Notes: generated by a model from the sequence alone, not told the origin. Shown: positions 40,023 through 51,596, counted from the first letter of the stretch. The stretch: 64,000 nt of DNA from Bacteroidales bacterium (GCA_016928305.1 JAFGKY010000012.1:36291-100290), one strand, 5' to 3'. Program-made: numbers and translations.

Positions 40023-42863
40023 TCATTCATTTTCCCCTGTATATTCCTTCACAGGCAGTCCAAAATAGAAATACAGCGTCCGTTTCACAGGCCCGTCCAT
40101 CTTATTCAGCTCACTTTCGGGCCCCAGAACCGAAGCATTTCTGTCAACACGGGTAGCCATCTTGGTTCCCGTGGGAGGTATACAGTCAAGCATGGAGATA
40201 TCCCCAACGGGCAATTCCGGATGAGATTTTACGCCCAACAATGCATAAAAGTCAAACAATCTTACAAATAAATCATTTTCTTCACTTACTATCAGAAACT
40301 TGCCTTCAGCCGTATTCAGTTCCAGCCAGCCAATGTCGGCAAAATAGCCTTTGAACTCAGGATATATCCAGGGTGACTGTCCGGTCCATGTATTGTTATA
40401 CAGGGATTCCCAGACATCATAAGTTACGCCATAAAGGCGATTTTTCCAGACCCTCACCGGACCCTTCCCAAACCATTTTGCACCCAGGATATCGGATTCA
40501 GGATAATCAAAACTGATCCCTGCAAACGGGAAATCACCGTTCAGCGAATAGGTGTATTCAAGACTGACCCATCCATTATCAAACATCTTCCACTTTGTAT
40601 AATGCATATCTCCATCAAACGATGATTCAACGGTATAACCGTCTTTTTCAGTATATTCCTTAATATCTTTCAAACGGGCAGAACCCCGGACAGGAACCGG
40701 ACCATTGCCAAACAACAGATCTCTGCTTTTTTGATTTTTTAATTTGATGAGCCGTCCCGTGGTTTTGCTTAGTGTGACTGAAATGCCGGATGCATTGAGG
40801 GTAATGCTCGTATCATCTGAAGCAGTTTCCACTTTTTCACCACCGGCAAACAACGAAAACGGATCAAGGATGGAAGTATTGTTTTTTATCTTCCAGCTCC
40901 AGCGGCATATTGCTTCACCGGCAGGCGTATAGGCGGTCAGCAAAATGGCTTCGTATCGCTTCCAGTCAGGCGGTAATTCCAGCTTCAGTGTACCTTTCCT
41001 TCCGGGAAGCACCTGTGGTCCCTTTATGTATCTTTCATACCGGATTATATGTCCCGGGGTATCATCCCAGGGTTTTCTGAAATCAACCAGTTCAACTTTA
41101 AAATCACAATTGTCCATACCGGTGAATTCATATCGGTTTTCGATCTCCAGCGCACCGTCAAAATCTTCCGGAAGTTTTTTCAATCCAATGTAAACCGGGG
41201 AGAAGATTTCCCGAATAGCATAATAACTTCCTTCTTTTTCCCGATGGGGGCCCAATACGCCATCATTAGCGTTAACCCGGTTAGCATCAATCACACCGTT
41301 TAAATCGGTCCTTACAATCCCTTCATCCAGCAACGCCCATAAGAATCCACCTGCCGACCGTGGTGCATCAAGCATCTGATTCCAGAAATCGGATAAACCT
41401 GCGCCACCTCCACCGTCTTCCTGGCAATGAAGAAATTCTGTAGTCATGAAAATGAGTGAGTCTTTCAGTATCCTGCCACTGCTGTAATAGTCTTCATAAT
41501 GGTTGCAGTCAATATGATTAAAGGCGTTACCGGGTCGGTGGTGTGCGTGAATAACCAAACGGTTTGAAGGATCATAGCGGCCAAAATCATCGTCAAGAGA
41601 TTTGTTCGTGCCCCCTTCATTGCCATTGCTCCAGAAAATAACCGAAGGATGGTTAACATCACGGATGACCATTTCTCTGACCAGTTTCTCACCGACTAAT
41701 GTATCGTAGGCATTTTGCCATCCGGCCAGTTCATCCAATACGTATAATCCCAGGGAATCACAAAGATCAAGAAAGCTTGCATCAGGCGGATAATGGGAAC
41801 ACCTGACGGCATTCATGTTCATTTCCTTAATCAGTTTCACATCCATTTCGTCAATATCACGATTCAGTGTACGACCGGTTTCAGGCCAGAAGCAATGCCG
41901 GTTGATTCCCTTCATTTTTATCTTGACATTATTCAGGTATATACCATCACCCGGTCTCACTTCAACGGTACGAAATCCAAAACGTTCTGAAGTGCTGTAT
42001 AACACACGGCCTTTAGCCAGAAGTTTCACATCAGCCGTATACAGCGAAGGTGTTTCAGCTGTCCACAACTGAGGATTGGGGACTATGGCTGAGATCTTTA
42101 TAACTGAATCGCCTGATCCGGTTTTTGCCGAAGTGGTTGCCACCACCTTTTTGTGTGCATCCATAATGTGGACGGACACCATCTGCCCCGGTGAAACATT
42201 TTCCGGGAAAAGGTCCATCCTGATATTGCCATTTGCACCTGCGGCCAGCGCCATTCTGTGTATATGTTCTTTCGGGTACGATACAAGGTACACAGGTCTG
42301 AATATTCCTCCGAATATCCAATAATCAGCATATCGTTCAGCCCGGTTAACCGATTCGTTATCCGACATTTTACTAACCGTCACCTCAAGCTGGTTGACAG
42401 CATCATGTTTTATCAGCGCTGTAATGTTGTACTCAAAACGGTAGAAGGCTCCGCGATGCTTTTCGCCAGCCGGTATGCCGTTGACAGATACCTCTGCATC
42501 GGTCATCACTCCCTCAAAAACAATATATATTTCCCTGTCTTTCCAGTCTCCGGGAATTTGAAAGGAATACCGGTAAATGCCTTTTTCATCGGCATACCGG
42601 AAGTTTTTTCCATAGGTATGATAGTCGCGTCCATAATTATAGGTTCCGAAACCCTGTTGTTCCCAGCAGGAAGGTACCTGAATCTTTGTCCATGTGTTGC
42701 TGTTCCTGCCTCCGGTGCAAAAGAAATCCCATGTTACGGTATGCTCATTGCCGGTACCGGATAAATACAGTACCTGTTTTTGCTGCTGTTGTCCAACGAT
42801 GTGCAGCATATTCATGAAGCATAACAAAACCGCCGGTGCGATACAGATAAATGGATTTTTCAT
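40023..42863 (-). CDS. Glycoside hydrolase family 2 (beta-galactosidase-like)
   Basis: IKMKGINRHCFWPETGRTLNRDIDEMDVKLIKEMNMNAVRCSHYPPD; VIFWSNGNEGGTN; signal peptide. Confidence 0.93.
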   Translation of the reverse strand: MKNPFICIAPAVLLCFMNMLHIVGQQQQKQVLYLSGTGNEHTVTWDFFCTGGRNSNTWTKIQVPSCWEQQGFGTYNYGRDYHTYGKNFRYADEKGIYRYSFQIPGDWKDREIYIVFEGVMTDAEVSVNGIPAGEKHRGAFYRFEYNITALIKHDAVNQLEVTVSKMSDNESVNRAERYADYWIFGGIFRPVYLVSYPKEHIHRMALAAGANGNIRMDLFPENVSPGQMVSVHIMDAHKKVVATTSAKTGSGDSVIKISAIVPNPQLWTAETPSLYTADVKLLAKGRVLYSTSERFGFRTVEVRPGDGIYLNNVKIKMKGINRHCFWPETGRTLNRDIDEMDVKLIKEMNMNAVRCSHYPPDASFLDLCDSLGLYVLDELAGWQNAYDTLVGEKLVREMVIRDVNHPSVIFWSNGNEGGTNKSLDDDFGRYDPSNRLVIHAHHRPGNAFNHIDCNHYEDYYSSGRILKDSLIFMTTEFLHCQEDGGGGAGLSDFWNQMLDAPRSAGGFLWALLDEGIVRTDLNGVIDANRVNANDGVLGPHREKEGSYYAIREIFSPVYIGLKKLPEDFDGALEIENRYEFTGMDNCDFKVELVDFRKPWDDTPGHIIRYERYIKGPQVLPGRKGTLKLELPPDWKRYEAILLTAYTPAGEAICRWSWKIKNNTSILDPFSLFAGGEKVETASDDTSITLNASGISVTLSKTTGRLIKLKNQKSRDLLFGNGPVPVRGSARLKDIKEYTEKDGYTVESSFDGDMHYTKWKMFDNGWVSLEYTYSLNGDFPFAGISFDYPESDILGAKWFGKGPVRVWKNRLYGVTYDVWESLYNNTWTGQSPWIYPEFKGYFADIGWLELNTAEGKFLIVSEENDLFVRLFDFYALLGVKSHPELPVGDISMLDCIPPTGTKMATRVDRNASVLGPESELNKMDGPVKRTLYFYFGLPVKEYTGENE

Positions 42864-42874
42864 AACATAAAGTA

Positions 42875-44065
42875 TTATTTAACCGATTGTTTAACCAGAT
42901 TCGCAGCCTCTTCCAGGGAAACAGCCGGCAGTACTTTTAATCCCGAACTGTCCAGCAGCATCTTAGCCTCAGATGCATTGGTTCCCTGGAGTCTGACAAT
43001 TACCGGGATGCTGATGTTACCGATTGATCTGCAGGCTTCCACCACTCCCTGAGCTACCCGGTCACAACGCACAATACCTCCAAAAATATTGATTAGTATC
43101 GCCTTCACCGATGAATCTTTAAGAATGATCCTGAAACCGGCTTCCACGGTTTGTGCATTTGCTGTACCTCCCACATCAAGGAAGTTGGCCGGTTCACCAC
43201 CCGAAAGTTTAATGATATCCATAGTTGCCATGGCAAGACCAGCCCCATTCACCATACAGCCTACATTTCCATTCAGTTTGATAAAGTTAAGCTTATGAGC
43301 GGAAGCTTCTACTTCGGCGGGATCTTCTTCATTCATATCGCGCAAATCCATATATTCAGGATGTCTGAACAAAGCGTTGTCATCGAGATTTATTTTTGCA
43401 TCAGCGGCAAAAATGCGGTCATCGGAAGTCTTCAACACCGGGTTGATCTCAATAAGAGAAGCGTCGCTGGATTCGTAAGCATGGTAAAGCGCAGTGACAA
43501 AATCGATCATTCCCCTGAAGGCGATTCCCTCAAGTCCCAGGTTAAAGGCTATTTTTCGTGCCTGGAACAGCTGCAATCCCGTTCCGGGATTAATTTCCTC
43601 CCGGTGAATAAGCTGCAGTGTATTTTCGGCAACAGCTTCAATATCCATACCTCCTTCGGTGGAATACATGATTACGCTTCTGCCAGAAGCCCTGTTAAGC
43701 AGCACACTTATATAGAATTCCCTGACCGGGCTAAGACCCGGATAATAGATTCCTTGTTCAATAAGGACGAGGCGTACTTTCTTGCCGTCAGTACCTGTCT
43801 GATGCGTAATCAATTGCATTCCCATCATATCGGTAACATGCCTTTTCACTTCTTCAATGCTTCCGGCAATTTTTACGCCACCTCCTTTCCCTCGGCCACC
43901 AGCGTGGATCTGGGCTTTGACAGCCCAGCTGGATGTACCGGTCTTTTCCTGGACTTCCATGGCAGCATCTTCAGCGTTTTCAACATCGTCAACAACAATA
44001 CCATACGGTACACTTACGTTAAATTTCTTAAGGATTGCCTTGCCCTGATACTCGTGGATGTTCAT
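42875..44065 (-). CDS. sucC: Succinate--CoA ligase (ADP-forming) subunit beta
   Basis: [76 protein letters not shown]. Confidence 0.97.
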   Translation of the reverse strand: MNIHEYQGKAILKKFNVSVPYGIVVDDVENAEDAAMEVQEKTGTSSWAVKAQIHAGGRGKGGGVKIAGSIEEVKRHVTDMMGMQLITHQTGTDGKKVRLVLIEQGIYYPGLSPVREFYISVLLNRASGRSVIMYSTEGGMDIEAVAENTLQLIHREEINPGTGLQLFQARKIAFNLGLEGIAFRGMIDFVTALYHAYESSDASLIEINPVLKTSDDRIFAADAKINLDDNALFRHPEYMDLRDMNEEDPAEVEASAHKLNFIKLNGNVGCMVNGAGLAMATMDIIKLSGGEPANFLDVGGTANAQTVEAGFRIILKDSSVKAILINIFGGIVRCDRVAQGVVEACRSIGNISIPVIVRLQGTNASEAKMLLDSSGLKVLPAVSLEEAANLVKQSVK

Positions 44066-44159
44066 TTTTCTTTTCCTTATTTTTTCTTCCTACGAAAATA
44101 TTTATTTTTTTTAACTTATCTTGTTAAGCTGGTTAAGAAGAAATCAATAAATCTCAATC

Positions 44160-44708
44160 ATGAGAAAGCTTGCCAATGCCGAATTAAACCGCAAAACCGT
44201 CAAGGAGTATAAAGAAACTCCAAAAATACCGGTTGTGGTGATACTGGACAATGTGAGAAGCCTGAATAATATCGGTTCGGTTTTTCGTACCTGCGATGCT
44301 TTTATGATTGAAGCCCTATATTTATGCGGAATAACAGCCTGCCCGCCTCATCGTGAGATTCATAAAACAGCGCTGGGGGCAACGGAGTCGGTACAATGGT
44401 TATATTTTGGCAAGACGACGGAAGCTCTTGTCCGCTTAAGAACAGATGGTTATATATTATGCGCGGTTGAACAGACGGAAAACAGCATTATGTTACATGA
44501 TTTCAGGCCAGTGCTAAAACAAAAATATGCATTGATTTTCGGGCATGAGATTCACGGAGTAGATCAGGAGGTTGTAGATGCCTGTGATATGAGCATTGAA
44601 ATACCCCAAACGGGAACGAAACACTCCATTAACATAGCGGTGAGTGCCGGAATAGTGTTATGGGAAGTTTTCCGGAAGTATGCCTCCTTTTATATACGTG
44701 CTGAATGA
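44160..44708 (+). CDS. SpoU/TrmH family RNA methyltransferase
   Basis: VVILDNVRSLNNIGSVFRTCDAF, ALIFGHEIHGVDQEVVD, IEIPQTGTKHSINIAVSAGIVLWE. Confidence 0.94.
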   Translation: MRKLANAELNRKTVKEYKETPKIPVVVILDNVRSLNNIGSVFRTCDAFMIEALYLCGITACPPHREIHKTALGATESVQWLYFGKTTEALVRLRTDGYILCAVEQTENSIMLHDFRPVLKQKYALIFGHEIHGVDQEVVDACDMSIEIPQTGTKHSINIAVSAGIVLWEVFRKYASFYIRAE

Positions 44709-44805
44709 ATGAAGCTCCCCGCTGCAAGCAAACGAGGTATCTTCATATGTTTTTCTTCTTTATCGCCTCAAGAGACGGGTTATTTACCCCCGCTCCCGCT
44801 TTCAG

Positions 44806-44822
44806 TCCCGCCTTTGGCGGGA
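44806..44822. repeat. Perfect GC palindrome TCCCGCCTTTGGCGGGA
   Basis: Read directly; 7-bp arms around a 3-nt centre. Confidence 0.6.
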
Positions 44823-44874
44823 TTCGACTTTAAATTTCATTTCGCAAAACTCATTAAATTTAAGTCTCACGAAC

Positions 44875-44910
44875 AAAAAAAAAGCGGTCTTATTCAAGCC
44901 GCTTTTTTTA
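44875..44910. terminator. Bidirectional intrinsic terminator between convergent genes
   Basis: AAAAAAAGCGG-TCTTATTCAAG-CCGCTTTTTTT. Confidence 0.85.
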
Positions 44911-44927
44911 TTAAATATTGGATTGTA

Positions 44928-46652
44928 TTACTGGACAATGGCTTTGAAAGCTTCATTTGAGGCAAATTTCAGGAATTCAGCATCTTTCAATGCATAATCT
45001 TTCCATTTTGCATCTTTGCCAAGGGCTATCCTGAGGTTGCTGAGTACGCCTTCTTCATTACCTCCGCGTGCGCTGGCAACAGCTTTGAGGTAATAAACAC
45101 AGGAACAATCTGCTTCACCCATTTCATTCAGTGTTGCAAGTGCCTTGTCGGTATCACCATTCAGCAATTGAGCCAGAGCTGCGTTAAAAGAAGGTTTGCT
45201 ACCAAAATAATTAACAGCAGCAGCATAATCACCCTGTTTTACTTTAATAATCCCGAGGTTATAGCTGGCGGCATCGCCTGCGCCCATTCCTGCCGAAAGA
45301 AGGTTTTCTGCAGTTTCCAGGTCACCTTCAGCAAGGGCAACAGCGCCAAGGTTGCATTTTGACACCTCATCATCACTGATGGCTTTTGCTTTTTCAAAAG
45401 CAGCTTTAGCTTCAGCGGTTTTACCCAACTTCATCAGGACATAGCCAACGTTGTTATGCGTTCTGACATCATCGGGGAAAAGCCTGGCAGCAGCCTCATA
45501 AGCAGCCAGTTTCCCTTCTTTTTCCTTAATCAGATTGGCACCATACAGGATTTCTTCCAGTTTCAATGAATCGGGATTTGTGTTGACCAGGTTCAGGATT
45601 TCTTCATCAGACAGACCAACAATATCAACATTGACTGCCATAACCGAACGACGCAGCTTAGGCAATACATCTTCTGCAATCTCAGCATAGGCTTTCGAGA
45701 TATTCTTGATTTCCTTTTCACGGACAACCGGATCGGAATACATGGAAAGAACTCGAAGGATCAGTTCCTTATCCTGAATATCCGATTTTTCCATCAGATC
45801 CTTAAAGCCATCCCAGTCTTCGGCAGTCGACATCATGCTGAGAAATTCAGCAGCTTCAGCTTCTGTAATCTTGTTATCTTTAAAGGCTTTTTTGAGATAT
45901 TTTTCAGCTGATCCCTGTCTGTTTCCCGATAGCTTTTCATTCAGGTCAAGTGGACCATCAGGAGAAGCATAAGCCGAAATCTTGGCTCCTTTAATCTGTT
46001 TATTTTCAGCTTCTTTAGCATCCTTCAATGCAGTCTCAAAAGCTTTTACATCCTCGCTTTTAAGTTCACTTCTGCGAACATCGTATTTATTAATAACATA
46101 ATGTATATCAGCCTTATAGCTTTCAGGAGTAATTCTTTCAAACTTATCTCCCATCATAACGGCCTTCGGTTTCTCACTCAAAAGTGTAGCGGTAGCAATA
46201 ACGCCGTCAGCAATCTTTGCCGATGAAAACTCAACCGGGGTCTTTTCTTTGATCCTTGCCGACATCTTAACCGATAGCTCGGATTTCATCATTTCGGGAA
46301 CATAAGGAATAGTACCTGTGTAGGAATAACTGCCTCCTGCATAAGGTATAACTTTATTGTTGGCCTTTACGGATTCTCCCTGAAGTGTTGTGGATTCAAA
46401 TTCTTTTTCACCACCGTCGTATTTTAATACCGGAGTGGCAACAACAACGGCTTTTTTATTAAAATATTTTTCCGGGAACTTGGTATCAATGGTTACATTA
46501 ACTTCACCCTTGTGCGTTTCAAGCGGATTGGGTTTCACCTGGTACGAAACGGTGGGTGCATTGTCCCTCATTTTATTGAGCCCTGCACAACCACTTAAGA
46601 TTAAGGCTGCAACAACAACAGATGGTAAGTAGTTTAGTTTAATTTTTTTCAT
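44928..46652 (-). CDS. Tetratricopeptide-repeat lipoprotein with OmpA-like central region
   Basis: Lipobox ILSGCAGL; SAYASPDGPLDLNEKLSGNRQGSAEKYL OmpA-like; C-terminal TPR helices (VRTHNNVGYVLMKLGKTAEAKAAFEKA). Confidence 0.75.
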   Translation of the reverse strand: MKKIKLNYLPSVVVAALILSGCAGLNKMRDNAPTVSYQVKPNPLETHKGEVNVTIDTKFPEKYFNKKAVVVATPVLKYDGGEKEFESTTLQGESVKANNKVIPYAGGSYSYTGTIPYVPEMMKSELSVKMSARIKEKTPVEFSSAKIADGVIATATLLSEKPKAVMMGDKFERITPESYKADIHYVINKYDVRRSELKSEDVKAFETALKDAKEAENKQIKGAKISAYASPDGPLDLNEKLSGNRQGSAEKYLKKAFKDNKITEAEAAEFLSMMSTAEDWDGFKDLMEKSDIQDKELILRVLSMYSDPVVREKEIKNISKAYAEIAEDVLPKLRRSVMAVNVDIVGLSDEEILNLVNTNPDSLKLEEILYGANLIKEKEGKLAAYEAAARLFPDDVRTHNNVGYVLMKLGKTAEAKAAFEKAKAISDDEVSKCNLGAVALAEGDLETAENLLSAGMGAGDAASYNLGIIKVKQGDYAAAVNYFGSKPSFNAALAQLLNGDTDKALATLNEMGEADCSCVYYLKAVASARGGNEEGVLSNLRIALGKDAKWKDYALKDAEFLKFASNEAFKAIVQ

Positions 46653-46823
46653 AATACAAAATTATTTGTTTTACAATTTCGGAATTTTTATTGGTATAAT
46701 ATGTTGGTTTACAAACTTACTAATGTTTTATGTAAAAACAAAACGGGAAAAGGATTGCTTTATGTAAATTTTAAAGCGAATATATAAAATTTATAAATAT
46801 GTTAGCAATCAACACAATATAAA

Positions 46824-48935
46824 TTAGTTGTTGAAAGGATTGATTTTCAAATTATAAAATGCAAATGCCCAGATATCAGCCTGTTCATCAATCAATAACC
46901 GTGTTGGTTTTCCGGCGCCATGACCGGCTTTAGTCTGTATACGAATCAGGACAGGATTCGGGCCTTTGTATTTTTCCTGCAAGGTGGCAATGTATTTGAA
47001 AGAATGTGCCGGCACTACACGGTCGTCGTGGTCGGCTGTAGTGGCCATGATGGCAGGATATTTCACGTTTTCCCGGATATTGTGTAAGGGAGAATAAGCG
47101 TACAGGTAATTGAACCCAACAGAGTCGTCTACCGATCCGTAATCGCTTTCCCATGCCCAACCAATGGTAAATTTGTGGTACCTCAGCATATCCATAACGC
47201 CGACACCGGGTAAGGCAACGCCAAAAAGCTCCGGCCGCTGGTTGACTACGGCTCCGACAAGCAATCCTCCATTGGAATGACCTTCGATGGCCAGCAGGTG
47301 AGGGCTGGTGTATTTGTTTTGAATAAGATATTCGGCCACGGCAATGAAATCATCAAAAACGTTCTGCTTGTTATGTTTTGTTCCGGCTTTATGCCATTCT
47401 TCCCCATACTCCCCGCCTCCCCTCAGATTGGCATTTACGATGATTCCTCCGTTCTCGAGCCAAACGATATGCGATGCGCTAAATCGCGGCAACAAGGATA
47501 CACCAAATCCGCCATAACCATATAAGCAGGTTGGATTTTTGCTATTCCGTCTGACATCCTTATGGTGAACAATATAAACAGGGATTTTTGTCCCGTCTTT
47601 GCTGATACAAAACTCAAGCCTGGTAGTATAATCAACGGGGTTAAAATCGACCATCGGTTGAAAGATTGCCCTGGATAGATTTTTTTCTGTGTGGTAGCAA
47701 TATATTGTAGAAGGCACGGTATAGGAAGCAAGGGAATAGAACAACTCATTATCGCCTTCGTTTCCATTCATGGTACTCACACTGACGTATTCAGGCAATT
47801 TCATTTCATACAGAAACTTTCCCTGACGGTCCATGACCTTAATAACCGAATGTACATCTACCAGGTATTGGGCAATTATCTTATCGCCTGCCAGCACTGC
47901 CTGCTGAAGCACATGGTAATCTTCTGCAATCAGATCATCCTCCTGTAGTGTGTTGGATCCCGGAATATAGACCAGCTTTATCAGCTTATTTTTGGGTGCA
48001 TTTTCATTCGTAAGGAGGAATAACTCATTACCCGTGTTACCGATAACTGTCGTTTCATAATCAAATGAATCATTATACTGGATGAACCTTTTCCCCGGCG
48101 TTTGAAGGTTTTTAATGTAGATTTTTGTCCCGTATGTTGATTCTGATTCATAAATGATCAGGAATCGTTCATCGAAAGTAACATCTGCGATAAAATTCCT
48201 GTCGGGATGTTCGGTATCTTCAAAAACAAGGATGTCAGTTTCCTGTGGTCGTTTCAGGGTATGATAATAGACCCGGTGGTTGCGGTTGCGCGAAGTCAGT
48301 TGTTGCCTGTCAGCAGGTCCGGGATAACGGCTGTAATAGAAACCTTTTCTATACCATGAAATACCCGAGAATTTCACCTGTTCCAGGTGGTCGGCAAGGT
48401 CCTGGCCTGTGGTCAGATCCCTGACAAAGATTTCATTCCAGTCAGATCCTCCTCTGGAAAGTGCATAAGACAGGTATTTACCATCCGGGCTTATGGCATA
48501 ACCGGAAAGCGCTACCGTACCATCCTGTGAAAAAAGATTCGGATCGAGTACCACACGAGGTTCAGCTCCAATGGTATCCATGACATAGAGAACACTTTGG
48601 TTCTGCAAACCATCATTCTTCCGGAAATAGTATTTCCCTCCTTTCTTTTCAGGAGTTTCGCATCTTTCGTAATTCCATACTTCGGTAAGTCGTGCCTTCA
48701 GCGAATCGCGAAAAGGAATCCGGCTTAAGTAACCAAGGGTCAATTTGTTCTGTGCCTGAATCCATTCCCTGGTCTCAGGCAACAACGGATCTTCGAGCCA
48801 CCGGTATGGATCAGCCACTTCCTTTCCATAATAAACATCTACTGTATCTGCTTTTTTTGAGAAAGGATAATCAAGGTGCCGGGAATTACAAGCTAACAGC
48901 AAGGGTAAAAAACAATAGATCAATGACTTTTTCAT
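46824..48935 (-). CDS. Prolyl oligopeptidase family serine peptidase (S9A), lipoprotein
   Basis: DPYRWLEDPLLPETREW, YGYGGFGVSLLPRF, IEGHSNGGLLVGAVVNQRPELFG, ATTADHDDRVVPAHSFKY. Start moved to MKKSLIYCFLPLLLAC. Confidence 0.95.
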   Translation of the reverse strand: MKKSLIYCFLPLLLACNSRHLDYPFSKKADTVDVYYGKEVADPYRWLEDPLLPETREWIQAQNKLTLGYLSRIPFRDSLKARLTEVWNYERCETPEKKGGKYYFRKNDGLQNQSVLYVMDTIGAEPRVVLDPNLFSQDGTVALSGYAISPDGKYLSYALSRGGSDWNEIFVRDLTTGQDLADHLEQVKFSGISWYRKGFYYSRYPGPADRQQLTSRNRNHRVYYHTLKRPQETDILVFEDTEHPDRNFIADVTFDERFLIIYESESTYGTKIYIKNLQTPGKRFIQYNDSFDYETTVIGNTGNELFLLTNENAPKNKLIKLVYIPGSNTLQEDDLIAEDYHVLQQAVLAGDKIIAQYLVDVHSVIKVMDRQGKFLYEMKLPEYVSVSTMNGNEGDNELFYSLASYTVPSTIYCYHTEKNLSRAIFQPMVDFNPVDYTTRLEFCISKDGTKIPVYIVHHKDVRRNSKNPTCLYGYGGFGVSLLPRFSASHIVWLENGGIIVNANLRGGGEYGEEWHKAGTKHNKQNVFDDFIAVAEYLIQNKYTSPHLLAIEGHSNGGLLVGAVVNQRPELFGVALPGVGVMDMLRYHKFTIGWAWESDYGSVDDSVGFNYLYAYSPLHNIRENVKYPAIMATTADHDDRVVPAHSFKYIATLQEKYKGPNPVLIRIQTKAGHGAGKPTRLLIDEQADIWAFAFYNLKINPFNN

Positions 48936-48973
48936 GGTTATCGGTTGTCTTTTAATCCTATGAACAATAAAGA

Positions 48974-49000
48974 TAAAAAAAAGGCCATTCAAGGCCTTCT
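48974..49000 (-). terminator. Intrinsic terminator after pnp
   Basis: Minus strand reads AAGGCC-TTGAAT-GGCCTTTTTTTT. Confidence 0.85.
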
Positions 49001-49004
49001 GATG

Positions 49005-51221
49005 TTATTGTTTATTCCGGTTACGATCGCGGTTTTGGTTCCGGTCATGATCGCGACGCGGAGGTCTCCGGTCATGGCTTCTGGGTTTGTACTCCGGCTC
49101 ATCGGGCATGCCTTCCGGTTTTGGAAGAAGAGCTTTCCGTGACAGACGAAGGTTCCCTCTCTTTTCATCAATTTCGATCAGTTTAACCTCAACGGTATCA
49201 CCTTCTTTCAACACCTCTTCCACATTCTTGACACGTTCCCAGCTGATTTCAGAAATATGCAGCAGACCCTGCTTTCCGGGTATTATCTCAATAAAAGCAC
49301 CAAATGTCTGGATTCCCTTAACGGTACCTTTATAAACTTTTCCTACTTCAGGTACTTCAATAATAGACCGTATCCGTTCAAGGGCGGCTTCGATGGATGC
49401 TTTATCTGCAGAGGATATATCAACCACACCAACGCTGTCTACTTCTTCAATGACAATTACGGTACCTGTTTTGGCCTGTATGTCCTGAATAACCTTTCCC
49501 CCGGGTCCAATAATAGCACCAATCATATCTTTCGGAACCGTAATCTGGATTATTCTGGGTACATGAGGTTTATAATCATCCCGTGGCTCAGGGACAGCCT
49601 CCACCAATTTGTCCAGTATATGCATCCTGCCTGCCCGTGCCTGTTCCAATGCTTTTCGCATTATTTCATAGGTTAGTCCCTCAACTTTAATATCCATCTG
49701 AGTAGCTGTGATACCTTCACGGGTTCCGGCCACTTTAAAATCCATGTCACCAAGGTGATCTTCATCGCCCAGGATATCGGAAAGAATAGCATAGGATTTT
49801 GCGTTTTCGGTTGTGATCAGTCCCATTGCAATGCCCGATACCGGTCGTTTGATTTTAACCCCGGCATCCATCAATGCCATGGTACCGGCACAAACCGTAG
49901 CCATGGATGAAGAACCGTTGGATTCGAGAATATCGGAAACCACCCGGATGGCATAACAATTGTCGGAAGGGATCATCCGTTTCAATGCGCGGTGGGCCAG
50001 GTTCCCATGTCCGATCTCACGACGGCTGAGACCTCTTAAGGGCCTAGCTTCGCCGGTTGAAAAAGGAGGAAAGTTATAATGCAGCACAAATTTTTCGGAA
50101 CCCTGTACCAGTACCTCATCAATTTCCTTTTCATCCATTTTGGTACCCAGGGTAACGGTGGTCAATGATTGCGTTTCGCCCCGCGTAAATACAGCAGATC
50201 CGTGAGCTGTAGGCAGATAATCGACATCGCACCAGATGGGTCGTATCTCATCGGGTTTTCTTCCGTCAACCCGTATGTTTTCATCCAGGATCAGTTTCCG
50301 TACTGCCTCCTTTTCAACATCATGAAAGTATTGATTAATAAGCAATTCATTCACTTCAGCCTCTTCAGGGAAGGTTGCAATAAAATCGGTCCTCACCTTC
50401 TCAAGTGCATCATGTCTGTCGTGTTTGGCAGGTGTGGTTTTAACAATATTGTATATTTTATCATAGCCTTCTTCCCAAATCCTTTTCCGGAGATCTTCAT
50501 CATGTACTTCATGACAGTATTCCCTTTTCTGTGTCTTTCCGACTTCTTTCGAAAGTTCAAGCTGGGCAAGGCAGTGTGGTTTTATTGCTTCATGGGCAAA
50601 CATGATTGCCTCCAGCAAATCTTCCTCGGATACCTCATCCATTTCCCCCTCCACCATCAGGATATTATCGAGGGTGGCACCAACCATGATGTCGATGTCG
50701 GATTGAGCCAGCTCCGAAAAAGCAGGATTGATAACAAATTTACCATCTACACGGGCAACCCTGACTTCCGAAATCGGCCCGTTAAAGGGAATGTCTGAAA
50801 CAGCTAGAGCTGCTGAAGCTGCAAGACCGGCCAGTGCATCGGGCATGGTTTCCTTGTCAGCAGATATAAGCATCACGTTAACAAATACCTCAGCATGATA
50901 ATTATCCGGGAAAAGAGGCCTCAGGGCCCTGTCGATCAAGCGTGAAATAAGAATCTCACTGTCACCGGGCCGGGATTCACGTTTCAAAAATCCACCCGGG
51001 AACCGCCCGATGGCTGCAAATTTTTCTTTATATTCAACCGAAAGGGGCATATAATCAATATCTTCAGCTGCTTCTTTAGCTGCAACGACGGTTGCCAGAA
51101 GCATTGTATTGCCCATTCTTACAACGACTGATCCGTCTGCCTGCTTTGCAAGTTTACCGGTTTCAATGGTTATTATCCGTCCGTCACCCAGATCAATTCT
51201 TTTTTCAAAAACTTTAAACAT
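49005..51221 (-). CDS. pnp: Polyribonucleotide nucleotidyltransferase
   Basis: PNPase core, KH domain ([21 protein letters not shown]), S1 domain ([33 protein letters not shown]), basic tail. Confidence 0.98.
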   Translation of the reverse strand: MFKVFEKRIDLGDGRIITIETGKLAKQADGSVVVRMGNTMLLATVVAAKEAAEDIDYMPLSVEYKEKFAAIGRFPGGFLKRESRPGDSEILISRLIDRALRPLFPDNYHAEVFVNVMLISADKETMPDALAGLAASAALAVSDIPFNGPISEVRVARVDGKFVINPAFSELAQSDIDIMVGATLDNILMVEGEMDEVSEEDLLEAIMFAHEAIKPHCLAQLELSKEVGKTQKREYCHEVHDEDLRKRIWEEGYDKIYNIVKTTPAKHDRHDALEKVRTDFIATFPEEAEVNELLINQYFHDVEKEAVRKLILDENIRVDGRKPDEIRPIWCDVDYLPTAHGSAVFTRGETQSLTTVTLGTKMDEKEIDEVLVQGSEKFVLHYNFPPFSTGEARPLRGLSRREIGHGNLAHRALKRMIPSDNCYAIRVVSDILESNGSSSMATVCAGTMALMDAGVKIKRPVSGIAMGLITTENAKSYAILSDILGDEDHLGDMDFKVAGTREGITATQMDIKVEGLTYEIMRKALEQARAGRMHILDKLVEAVPEPRDDYKPHVPRIIQITVPKDMIGAIIGPGGKVIQDIQAKTGTVIVIEEVDSVGVVDISSADKASIEAALERIRSIIEVPEVGKVYKGTVKGIQTFGAFIEIIPGKQGLLHISEISWERVKNVEEVLKEGDTVEVKLIEIDEKRGNLRLSRKALLPKPEGMPDEPEYKPRSHDRRPPRRDHDRNQNRDRNRNKQ

Positions 51222-51297
51222 AAAATTTAATTAATAAAACAAATAAAAATACGAAGCGCTAATTAACCAGCATAAGCATAAACCAGTTCAGAAAAGA

Positions 51298-51325
51298 AAA
51301 AAGGCAATTGCTGAATTGCCCTTTT
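51298..51325 (-). terminator. Intrinsic terminator after rpsO
   Basis: Minus strand AAAAGGGCAATTCAGCAATTGCCTTTTTTC. Confidence 0.8.
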
Positions 51326-51326
51326 C

Positions 51327-51596
51327 TTATTTCCGGAGGTTTAATTCTTTTAAAATTGACCGGTATCTCTCAATGTCTCGACTCTTAAGATAATCAAGTA
51401 TCCTTCTGCGCTTACCGACAAGCTTAAGCAAGGCACGCTGTGTACTGAAATCCTTTTTACCGACTTTCAAATGCTCGGTAAGATGATTTATCCTTTTCGT
51501 AAAAAGGGCAATCTGACTTTCAGCTGATCCGGTATCGGTTTCCCCCTTTCCATAAGAGGTAAAAATTTCTTTTTTCTGTTCTGCTGTTAAATACAT
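51327..51596 (-). CDS. rpsO: 30S ribosomal protein S15
   Basis: [59 protein letters not shown]. Confidence 0.98.
   Translation of the reverse strand: MYLTAEQKKEIFTSYGKGETDTGSAESQIALFTKRINHLTEHLKVGKKDFSTQRALLKLVGKRRRILDYLKSRDIERYRSILKELNLRK

Noticed and set aside
42875-44065. Orphan sucC without sucD as an anomaly
   Set aside because: Separated sucC and sucD occur in Bacteroidota; not informative without the whole genome.
43151-44212. 353-aa plus-strand ORF antisense to sucC
   Set aside because: Shadow ORF of a confidently identified gene; no recognisable domain.
50169-50798. 209-aa plus-strand ORF antisense to pnp
   Set aside because: Shadow ORF of pnp.
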